From positions 1 to 27,593 of the IMG/VR virus record IMGVR_UViG_3300034356_002131: DNA of 27,593 bases; one strand, given 5' to 3'. A model generated the notes under the pieces. That model saw only the letters and a list, made by a program, of their open reading frames with translations. It made no database searches and was not told the origin of the DNA. Positions within the stretch are counted from its first letter, which is position 1; every line of letters begins with the position of its first letter. Positions 18,806 to 25,067 of this stretch are shown piece by piece. The stretch comes from a virus. The translations under genes and the position numbers were made by a program.

Positions 18806-19717
18806 ATGTCACTACTCCCGGCTCCGCGTAAACCTGTCAACTATTTAAATAATAAAGACATTCTAAAAGAGATACACGAAAGTAAAAACGCATACTGCCA
18901 CTTTACAAAACCAGAATATCATCGCTATGACTTCATTGTAGATATGCCCCAAGCTCCAATTGAAGACAGTCTGGCATATGCTTTTAAACCCGAAACCATT
19001 CAGCAAGCAAAAGAAACACGTGCATTACGATTAAGTTTGGAAGCAGGAACAAAAGATTCAGTTTTACCCGATTCAATAGAATTAACAGATTTAGTATTTC
19101 GTATAATGACTTGGGATCATGTTCCAGTCGCACCAAAACAACCCCGCAAAACAGTTAAAAAGAAAACAGCAAAGGATATATTTGAGTTTGAAGAACCAAA
19201 CCCAGATGAGATTTTTGCTGACCTAGAAGATAATACTACCAAAGCTGAAGTAGATGATATGGTTCACGTTAAAGTAAACTTTCCACCATTCCAACATTAT
19301 AAAATTGACAGCAACAACACATTCTATTGTGTGGGTAAAAGTCATTGGGAAGGTACTTTAGAAATAGGTAACTTCAATAAAGATCATGGCACTATTACTA
19401 ATAAACTCGCCCGTATGTATATTATGATGTGCGAAAAATATGCAATGAAATATAATTGGCGTGGATATACGTACAATGACGAAATGCGTAACTCAGCTAT
19501 CCTTCAACTAACATATGTTGGCTTACGATTCAATGAAGCTAAGTCTGCTAACCCATTCGCTTACTATACGGCTGCTATAACAAATAGTTTTTGCCGTGTA
19601 TTGAATACAGAAAAACGTAATCAAAACATACGTGATGATATCTTAGAAATTAACGGTCTTAACCCAAGTTGGAGCCGTCAAGGTTCCGGGTCAAGTAGTA
19701 CAGTTTACGAAGAATAA
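18806..19717 (+). CDS. gp55: RNA polymerase sigma factor for late transcription, gp55
   Basis: The 303-residue protein is the phage sigma factor that directs host RNA polymerase to late promoters. The gp55 signature fills about residues 196-292: TNKLARMYIMMCEKYAMKYNWRGYTYNDEMRNSAILQLTYVGLRFNEAKSANPFAYYTAAITNSFCRVLNTEKR, ending in RNQNIRDDILEINGLNPSWSRQ; this is the region-2-like core. T4 gp55 has 185 residues. The extension here is N-terminal: residues 11-50 (NYLNNKDILKEIHESKNAYC) form a conserved-looking motif, and about 105-150 is a Lys/Glu/Asp-rich linker. The ATG at 18806 is chosen over an in-frame GTG at 18722 because AAGGA precedes it by 4 bases. The C-terminus is Ser/Gly-rich. It is the first gene of the plus-strand 55-47-46-nuclease block. 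Confidence 0.92.
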   Translation: MSLLPAPRKPVNYLNNKDILKEIHESKNAYCHFTKPEYHRYDFIVDMPQAPIEDSLAYAFKPETIQQAKETRALRLSLEAGTKDSVLPDSIELTDLVFRIMTWDHVPVAPKQPRKTVKKKTAKDIFEFEEPNPDEIFADLEDNTTKAEVDDMVHVKVNFPPFQHYKIDSNNTFYCVGKSHWEGTLEIGNFNKDHGTITNKLARMYIMMCEKYAMKYNWRGYTYNDEMRNSAILQLTYVGLRFNEAKSANPFAYYTAAITNSFCRVLNTEKRNQNIRDDILEINGLNPSWSRQGSGSSSTVYEE

Positions 19718-19737
19718 TTTGTCCAATGGCATTGCGT

Positions 19738-19760
19738 TGCAGTGCCACTTCCTTTATAAT
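19738..19760 (+). promoter_or_regulatory. Possible promoter immediately before gp47
   Basis: A perfect -10 hexamer TATAAT (19755-19760) lies 17 bases after a TTGCGT (19732-19737, just left of the interval given). The gap between the hexamer and the gp47 ATG is only 6 bases, so transcription from it would start at or within a base or two of the start codon. No Shine-Dalgarno sequence precedes that ATG. Confidence 0.4.
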
Positions 19761-19766
19761 CAACAT

Positions 19767-20780
19767 ATGAGTAATCTTTTCAAAAAAGCCGCTGTGTTCA
19801 CTGACATTCATTTTGGTTTGAAGTCAAACAGCTTACAACATAATCAAGACTGTGCCAATTTTGTAGATTGGTTTATCACTAAAGCTAAAGCTGAAGGATG
19901 TGAAACCTGTTTCTTCTTAGGTGATTATAATCATCATAGGGCAAGTATTAACATTCATACGCTACAATTTGGATTACAAGCATTAGAAAAACTAAGTGTA
20001 GCCTTTGATAGAGTTTTCTTTATCCCAGGTAATCACGATTTATATTATCGTGATCGCCGAGATATTCATAGTGTTGAGTGGGCTAAACATCTACCCAATC
20101 TTACAATCGTTAATAACTTCTTTAATGAAGGTGATGTAACTATTGCGCCATGGCTTGTCCAAGATGATTATAAAAAGATTCAAAAATTAAGTGGCAAATA
20201 TATGTTTGGTCATTTTGAATTACCGTACTTCCATATGAACGCTATGGTAGAAATGCCCGATCACGGTGAGATTAGTGAAGACCATATGATTGGTTTTGAT
20301 AAAGTATTCAGTGGTCATTTTCATAAACGTCAAGCACGAAAGAATATTTGGTATATGGGAAATGCCTTCCCACATAACTATGCAGACGCAGGAGATGATG
20401 CTCGTGGTATGATGGTGCTAGAGTGGGGAAGTGAACCACAATTTTTTAGTTGGCCACGACAACCGCTATACCGTGTATATAAACTTAGTGAAGTATTAGA
20501 AAACCCTGAGGGCTTGCTATTGATTGACAGCCATGTTAGAGTACATCTTGACATTGATATTAGTTATGAAGAAGCTAACTTCATTAGAGAAACATTAATC
20601 CCAGAACATAAACTAAGAGAGATGGCGTTGATACCAATGAAAATGGAACAAACAGAAATCGCAGGTTCAGATGGATTACGGTTTGAATCAGTTGACCAAA
20701 TCGTCATCGACCAAATTAACTCTATTGAATCAAATACTTTTGACAAAAAATTATTGTTGGACATTTATAATAACCTATGA
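19767..20780 (+). CDS. gp47: Recombination endonuclease subunit gp47 (Mre11/SbcD-like)
   Basis: The 337-residue metallophosphoesterase is the nuclease half of the gp46/gp47 complex that resects DNA ends for recombination-dependent replication; T4 gp47 has 339 residues. All phosphoesterase motifs are present: DIH at 13-15, GDYNHH at 52-57, GNHD at 88-91, GHFE at 148-151 and SGHFHKR at 182-188, which together bind two metal ions. The ATG at 19767 is preferred over an in-frame TTG at 19719 because it begins just before the family's first beta strand (KKAAVFTDIHFG) and gives the usual length. The stop overlaps the start of gp46 (ATGA). There is no evident RBS, and a TATAAT lies just upstream, so a leaderless mRNA is possible. 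Confidence 0.95.
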   Translation: MSNLFKKAAVFTDIHFGLKSNSLQHNQDCANFVDWFITKAKAEGCETCFFLGDYNHHRASINIHTLQFGLQALEKLSVAFDRVFFIPGNHDLYYRDRRDIHSVEWAKHLPNLTIVNNFFNEGDVTIAPWLVQDDYKKIQKLSGKYMFGHFELPYFHMNAMVEMPDHGEISEDHMIGFDKVFSGHFHKRQARKNIWYMGNAFPHNYADAGDDARGMMVLEWGSEPQFFSWPRQPLYRVYKLSEVLENPEGLLLIDSHVRVHLDIDISYEEANFIRETLIPEHKLREMALIPMKMEQTEIAGSDGLRFESVDQIVIDQINSIESNTFDKKLLLDIYNNL

Positions 20781-22852
20781 GCATTACCCTTAAGAATATT
20801 ACCCTTCGCAATTTCCTTTCAATCGGACAAGTAACACAAGCCGTTAGTTTTGATAGACAAGATTTAACACTTATTCTAGGTGAAAATCTAGACTTAGGCG
20901 GTGACGGTGCTCGTAATGGTACAGGCAAGACCTCCCTCTTGCAAGGGCTATCTTATGCCTTATTTGGTGTTCCGATCAACAGCATTCGTAAAGATAATTT
21001 AGTTAACCGTACAAATGGTAAAGCTATGATGGTTACACTAGAGTTTAATGTAGACGGGGTTGAATATAAGATTGAACGTGGTCGTAAACCAAACATTCTT
21101 AAGTTCTACGTAAACAATGATTTACAAAAGAACACAGACGATGCACAGGGTGAAAATAAAGAAACACAGCAAGCTATTGAACGGGTGATTTATATGAGTG
21201 CCGATATGTTTAAACACATCGTTGCGTTGAATACATATAGTGAACCATTTTTAGCACTAAAAACAAATGACCAACGTGCTATTATTGAACAACTACTTGG
21301 TATTACTTTGCTTAGTGAAAAGGCTGAGGTCATTAAGAATATGATCCGTGATAGCAAGGATGGTATTCAAGCTGAAGAATATCGTGTTAAAGGTATTGAA
21401 GAAGCCAACAAACGTGTGGCTGAACAAATTGAAAGCTTAAAGCGTAGACAAAAATTGTGGCAAGCAAAGCACAACGAAGATTTAGCTAAATTAGTTACTG
21501 ATTATGATGACTTATCAAAGATTGATATTGATGTTGAGTTGTTCACACACAAAGAGTTGGTTGTTTGGAATAAACAAAAAGAACAACAAGATAATTATAA
21601 TGCATTAATTGCTCGTTCTACTGCTTGGCAACAAAAACATGATACAGATGTTTCAATAGCACATAAAGCTTACTTACTTAAAAATGAGTATGATATTGAT
21701 ACTGAAATTAAATTATGGAATGATTTAAAAAAATGGCTTCACGATGAGGCTGACCAAAAATCTATAGCAACCATAATTGATACTTTAACCAAAAGTATTA
21801 CAAAAGAAAAAAAATTAATTGATAAATTGGTTCGGGAAGTTAAAGAACTTGAGGATCATAAGTGTTATGCTTGTGGTCAAGACTTCCATGATGATAAGCA
21901 TTTAGAGGTCACATTAGAAAAGACTACTCTACTTGAGAACGCACGTGCTGAATTAGTTGAGCTTGAAAGTAAATTGTCAATCAATCAATCATTAGTTACT
22001 GAATTAGGACCTAAGCCTATTCCTTCATATAAAACTGAAGCAGAAGCTATTCGTCATAGCGGTGATGTGTCTAACTTAAAGAAAGTTTGGGAAGATAAGA
22101 AACAAGAATCTAATCCATTTAGCGAACAACTAAGTGAATTGACTCCGTTGGTGTTAGGGTCTCAACCTGTCACTCATTATGATACAGAAGCCGAAGCAAT
22201 TGAACATCGTTCTACCGTTAACAGTTTATTGAATCAAATTACAAACAAAAGTAATGAATCAGACCCATATGCTGAACAAGTAGTTGAAATGGAAAGCAAC
22301 GCATTACAGGCTATTGATTTTGATAATATTAACAAATTAACACGTACAATGGAACACCAAAAGTTCTTATTAGATTTGTTAGTTAGCAAAGATAGTTTTG
22401 TTCGTAAGAAGATTATTGACCAGAACTTAAGTTACTTGAATCAAAGATTGACACATTACTTAGATAAAATTGGTTTACCTCATCAGGTTATCTTCCAGAA
22501 TGACTTACAGGTTGAGATTACCGAGCTCGGTCGTGAGCTTGACTTTGACAATCTAAGTCGAGGTGAGCGTAATCGTTTAATTCTTGGCTTAAGTTTTGCG
22601 TTTAGAGATGTATGGGAATCGTTGTATCGCCCGATCAATACATTGTTTATTGATGAGTTGATTGATAGTGGTCTTGACACGATGGGTGTTGAGAACAGTA
22701 TTGCGATTCTTAAAGATATGAGCCGACGCAGACAGAAAAGTATTTGGCTTGTGAGTCACCGTGAAGAATTAGCAGGGCGGGTACCTAGTGTTCTTAAGGT
22801 GATTAAAGAGAATGGATTTACTTCATACTCTACCGCAGTCGATACAGAATAA
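20777..22852 (+). CDS. gp46: Recombination endonuclease subunit gp46 (Rad50/SbcC-like ATPase)
   Basis: The 691-residue SMC-like ATPase partners gp47. The N-terminal half-domain carries Walker A at about 35-53 (GEN, a Gly-rich insert, then ARNGTGKTS). Long coiled coils at about 185-360 and 372-545 flank the zinc hook CYAC (Cys 363 and 366). The C-terminal half has the ABC signature LSRGE (593-597), Walker B TLFIDE (622-627), D-loop SGLD (631-634) and the switch His in VSHRE (661). It is about 130 residues longer than T4 gp46 (560). Part of the extra length is an internal duplication C-terminal to the hook: residues 413-455 and 464-505 share the pattern YxTEAEAIxH...(N/D)P(F/Y)(S/A)EQ. The ATG overlaps the gp47 stop by 4 bases. 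Confidence 0.96.
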   Translation: MSITLKNITLRNFLSIGQVTQAVSFDRQDLTLILGENLDLGGDGARNGTGKTSLLQGLSYALFGVPINSIRKDNLVNRTNGKAMMVTLEFNVDGVEYKIERGRKPNILKFYVNNDLQKNTDDAQGENKETQQAIERVIYMSADMFKHIVALNTYSEPFLALKTNDQRAIIEQLLGITLLSEKAEVIKNMIRDSKDGIQAEEYRVKGIEEANKRVAEQIESLKRRQKLWQAKHNEDLAKLVTDYDDLSKIDIDVELFTHKELVVWNKQKEQQDNYNALIARSTAWQQKHDTDVSIAHKAYLLKNEYDIDTEIKLWNDLKKWLHDEADQKSIATIIDTLTKSITKEKKLIDKLVREVKELEDHKCYACGQDFHDDKHLEVTLEKTTLLENARAELVELESKLSINQSLVTELGPKPIPSYKTEAEAIRHSGDVSNLKKVWEDKKQESNPFSEQLSELTPLVLGSQPVTHYDTEAEAIEHRSTVNSLLNQITNKSNESDPYAEQVVEMESNALQAIDFDNINKLTRTMEHQKFLLDLLVSKDSFVRKKIIDQNLSYLNQRLTHYLDKIGLPHQVIFQNDLQVEITELGRELDFDNLSRGERNRLILGLSFAFRDVWESLYRPINTLFIDELIDSGLDTMGVENSIAILKDMSRRRQKSIWLVSHREELAGRVPSVLKVIKENGFTSYSTAVDTE

Positions 22853-22886
22853 TTTCAAAGAGACACAGAGACAGATAAGTATTAAC

Positions 22887-23441
22887 ATGACTTCACCACA
22901 AAAAGCAAAAGGATCTGGTTTCGAACGAGAGGTAGCAAAATTCCTCTCAGTATTATATGGCGAGAGCTTTATAAGAGCACCTGGTTCCGGAGCTTACATT
23001 GGTGGTAAAAATCAACACAGAACAACAGTATTACACGAAGGTCAAGTACGTTCTTTTAAGGGCGACATTGTTCCCGGTCAAAGTTTTAGTAAAATGAACA
23101 TTGAATGTAAGTTCTATGCAGATTTTCCTTTTCACTTACTACTTTCAGGCGACTGTAAAGTAATAAATACATGGATTGAACAATTAATGGATGTTGCCGA
23201 AGAGGGTGATGTAAATTTATTGTTTATGAAGTTTAATAGAAAAGGTCGTTATGTTGCCGTGCAATGCGGCTCAACTTGGATAACAGACAATTTTGTCTAT
23301 TATTCGTCAAGCAAGTTTGGCGATTGGTTAATCGTTGAATTTGATGACTTTTTCAAACACAACAGTACATTATTAAAAACCTATTCAGGTACACCAGACA
23401 CCACGTCAAACCCAGCTGTTATTAATATCCCAACAACTTAA
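22887..23441 (+). CDS. PD-(D/E)XK nuclease, archaeal Hjc-type Holliday junction resolvase-like
   Basis: The 184-residue protein carries the Hjc-like pattern: GSGFEREVAKFLS (Glu 13), FIRAPGSGA (28-36), GDIV (Asp 60) and IECK (Glu 73, Lys 75). These are the expected metal and catalytic residues of the PD-(D/E)XK fold. Hjc enzymes cut four-way junctions, and its place just after 47 and 46 fits junction resolution or end processing, the job of unrelated gp49 (endonuclease VII) in T4. A different PD-(D/E)XK specificity is possible. The ATG at 22887 is preferred because it sits 7 codons before the family core. An in-frame ATG at 22812 would overlap gp46 by 41 bases and add 25 residues with no homology-like features. 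No strong RBS is seen for either start. The C-terminal 25 residues are Thr/Ser/Pro-rich. Confidence 0.8.
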   Translation: MTSPQKAKGSGFEREVAKFLSVLYGESFIRAPGSGAYIGGKNQHRTTVLHEGQVRSFKGDIVPGQSFSKMNIECKFYADFPFHLLLSGDCKVINTWIEQLMDVAEEGDVNLLFMKFNRKGRYVAVQCGSTWITDNFVYYSSSKFGDWLIVEFDDFFKHNSTLLKTYSGTPDTTSNPAVINIPTT

Positions 23442-23459
23442 TTAAAATAAAAATCTGTT

Positions 23460-23943
23460 GTCTGAGTTTGTCAGACCTCCTTGAAGATGCGGTTAAACGC
23501 TGATGGATCTGGAGTAAGCATAGTTAGTGATAACTATGGAATACCGAGAGGGCAATCGACAAAGCGAACCCTCAACAAGCTCACCCTTACTTTATCTTTG
23601 CGGGGTGAGAAGTGCGTTGCTGAAGAATCAATTGAAAGACCATTGATAGCTTCACTACAGTCCCATAACTTTACAGAGCAACCGGTAGCGTTTAGTAGCA
23701 ACAAATAGCTAATTAGACGGGGAAAAGATAACAAAGGATGACGGGCATGGCAAATACCCTTAACCATTGGTAGTGCTGAATAGCACTACCATGGCTTCAA
23801 AGCGGCAATATAATCCTTATATTATAAAGAGTAAAAAACAATAATTAACCGTAAAGATTAAGAACGAACGAAGTGAGTTCTTAGATGAACGAAGTTCATC
23901 TTTACAAAGATATCCCGATGTGATAAATGAACAGTTACGGGAT
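23460..23943 (+). ncRNA. Large structured RNA with a group I intron-like core
   Basis: This region between two convergent genes has no convincing gene but many perfect stems. A group I-type core can be drawn. P3 is CGGTTAA/TTAACCG (23490-23496 with 23845-23851). P4 is ACGCT/AGCGT (23497-23501 with 23687-23691). P6 is TTAG/CTAA (23692-23695 with 23709-23712), stacked directly after P4. P7 is C, bulged G, GGGA (23718-23723) with TCCCG (23913-23917), forming a pseudoknot with P3. P8 is TAAAG/CTTTA (23852-23856 with 23900-23904), enclosing two hairpins. J8/7 is AAAGATA (23906-23912). Other stems are 23460-23476, 23519-23538 (GTGA tetraloop), 23548-23573, 23580-23609, 23621-23654, 23769-23790 (9 bp) and 23807-23823. 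The order and the P7 bulge fit group I ribozymes, and hairpins between P7 and P3 fit subgroup IA. P5, P1 and both splice sites are unresolved. Confidence 0.55.
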
Positions 23944-23946
23944 TAG

Positions 23947-24123
23947 TTAGAAGAATGGTAGCCCTGATTTCTTAGTTGTTTCTAAATTACTATTAATCAA
24001 TTCACTTAGGTGCTTACGTTCATCCAAAGACATATTTAAAATATCTTCATAGGATATTCCACCTCTCATGTACCAAGATAAAGTTAATGCATTTTTCTTT
24101 ATCTCAGAACATTCTTTTTCCAT
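23947..24123 (-). CDS. Small conserved phage protein after gp26 (gp51-position hub gene)
   Basis: A 58-codon frame lies directly downstream of gp26. The product has a charged N-terminus (MEKECSEIKKN), the striking core LTLSWYMRGGISYEDILNMSLDERKHLSELI and the end TTKKSGLPFF, a pattern I associate with small conserved proteins next to gp26 in T4-like marine phages. In T4, gp26 is followed by gene 51, a catalyst of hub assembly, so a hub-assembly role is plausible from position only; sequence homology to T4 gp51 is not shown. The frame is open further upstream to about 24176 with family-like residues (LYLKPEEIQKLIDD) but no ATG, GTG or TTG. A CTG at 24165, just after AAGG, is a possible longer start. 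The ATG used here has only a weak RBS. Confidence 0.7.
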   Translation of the reverse strand: MEKECSEIKKNALTLSWYMRGGISYEDILNMSLDERKHLSELINSNLETTKKSGLPFF

Positions 24124-24170
24124 ATCATCTATCAGCTTCTGTATCTCTTCAGGCTTTAAGTACAGAAGCC

Positions 24171-25001
24171 TTAACCGAAAAAATCAGACACATTTAATGT
24201 GAAGCTCTTTTCATATTCGTGTTGGCAATGGATACATTTGATTTTCAATGGTTTCAACTCAGCATCTTCTTTGATTTTTTCATGGTATTCTTTAATAGAG
24301 TTATATGCAATCTTGTCACAATTTTCTAAGAAATCCAAAATAAACTCAATGTTATCTACTATGGCTGATGGAGTTTTGATATACTCAATAGTACTAGCCA
24401 AAACTTTCATAGTCACATTAGTTATCATACTAAGTGCTTCTTTTGTTTTGTTTGCACGTTCAACTGGATCTTGTAGTGATTCAATGTTTGCAAACATTTT
24501 TTGCAATTCAAATTGACTTAAGTTGACCTGATTCATTTCTTTGTATGTTAATGGTTTGAATTTAATATAAAGATCGTTGACTAGTAACTCATCATTGTAA
24601 TTGCCGGATTTAAGTGAGGATAGAATACCAACTAAGTTTACATTATATTTGGATTCTTCTTGGCAAGCTGGACAGCCGGTTTCAATCTCCATGTCATTAC
24701 CATTGGATGCACTACGAATAGCAATCAATACAGCGTCCATATCAATACTATTAATTTTCCAAGGTTCTTTAATATCCGGAATACAGCTTTTTATTAGTTC
24801 AACTACGGCTGACCCATTAAACAATGCGTCTGGTGTTTTTGATGTGATATCGTCAATAGCTGTCATAGGATAAACGGGTAGTTCACCTGTTTCAGTTTGG
24901 TTAATAACTCCGGGTTCATAGAATTTTCCCTTGCTGGGCAGGGTAATATAAATGGCTGGTCTACGAAAATACTGTTTTAATGGGTTGTGTTCTAAAGTCA
25001 T
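24171..25001 (-). CDS. gp26: Baseplate hub subunit gp26-like (T4 baseplate hub family)
   Basis: The 276-residue protein matches the T4 baseplate-hub gp26 type of T4-like marine phages: LKQYFRRPAIYITLPSKGKFY, YPMTAIDDITSKTPDALFNG, VVELIKSCIPDIKEPW and IDMDAVLIAIRSASNGNDMEI. Two CxxC pairs (Cys 110 and 113 in CPAC; Cys 256 and 259 in CIHC) probably bind one zinc ion across the sequence, joining the N- and C-terminal parts. The region between is helical with a conserved FKPLTYKEMNQV. T4 gp26 has 208 residues. The ATG at 25001 follows AGGA by 6 bases. The stop lies 47 bases before the ATG of the small downstream gene. A late box faces it at 25051-25058. Confidence 0.83.
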   Translation of the reverse strand: MTLEHNPLKQYFRRPAIYITLPSKGKFYEPGVINQTETGELPVYPMTAIDDITSKTPDALFNGSAVVELIKSCIPDIKEPWKINSIDMDAVLIAIRSASNGNDMEIETGCPACQEESKYNVNLVGILSSLKSGNYNDELLVNDLYIKFKPLTYKEMNQVNLSQFELQKMFANIESLQDPVERANKTKEALSMITNVTMKVLASTIEYIKTPSAIVDNIEFILDFLENCDKIAYNSIKEYHEKIKEDAELKPLKIKCIHCQHEYEKSFTLNVSDFFG

Positions 25002-25032
25002 AAATTATCCTAAAAGATGGCGTTTGCCTAAT

Positions 25033-25040
25033 ACTAAATA
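25033..25040 (+). promoter_or_regulatory. Late promoter box for the tape-measure-like gene
   Basis: ACTAAATA followed by CAATTG resembles the late boxes elsewhere in the window (6 of 8 to TATAAATA). It lies 27 bases before the ATG at 25068. It forms an inverted pair with the minus-strand box at 25051-25058. Confidence 0.5.
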
Positions 25041-25050
25041 CAATTGAAAC

Positions 25051-25058
25051 TATTTAGT
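25051..25058 (-). promoter_or_regulatory. Late promoter box for gp26
   Basis: On the minus strand this is ACTAAATA, identical to the plus-strand box at 25033-25040. It lies 49 bases before the gp26 ATG. The two boxes face each other, so both predicted start points fall near 25045-25046. Confidence 0.5.
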
Positions 25059-25067
25059 GGGTAAAAC

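Noticed and set aside
23431-23460. CAACA/TGTTG stem as the P1 helix with the 5' splice site
   Set aside because: The required U-G pair at the exon end is absent in every register I tried, so the splice site remains unassigned.
23460-23476. Hairpin as a rho-independent terminator for the nuclease gene
   Set aside because: No run of T follows the stem (CTCCTTG instead).
23481-23708. A 75-codon plus-strand frame (TTG start, or ATG at 23487) in the gap
   Set aside because: It has no RBS, its product resembles nothing I know, and it runs through several perfect RNA stems that explain the sequence better.
23534-23767. A 77-codon minus-strand frame in the same gap
   Set aside because: It is antisense to the stems, has no RBS and overlaps the other weak frame.
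23442-23946. Other RNA classes: tmRNA, RNase P RNA, group II intron
   Set aside because: I found no tmRNA acceptor-like ends or tag ending in LAA, no RNase P core motifs, and no group II domain V hairpin.
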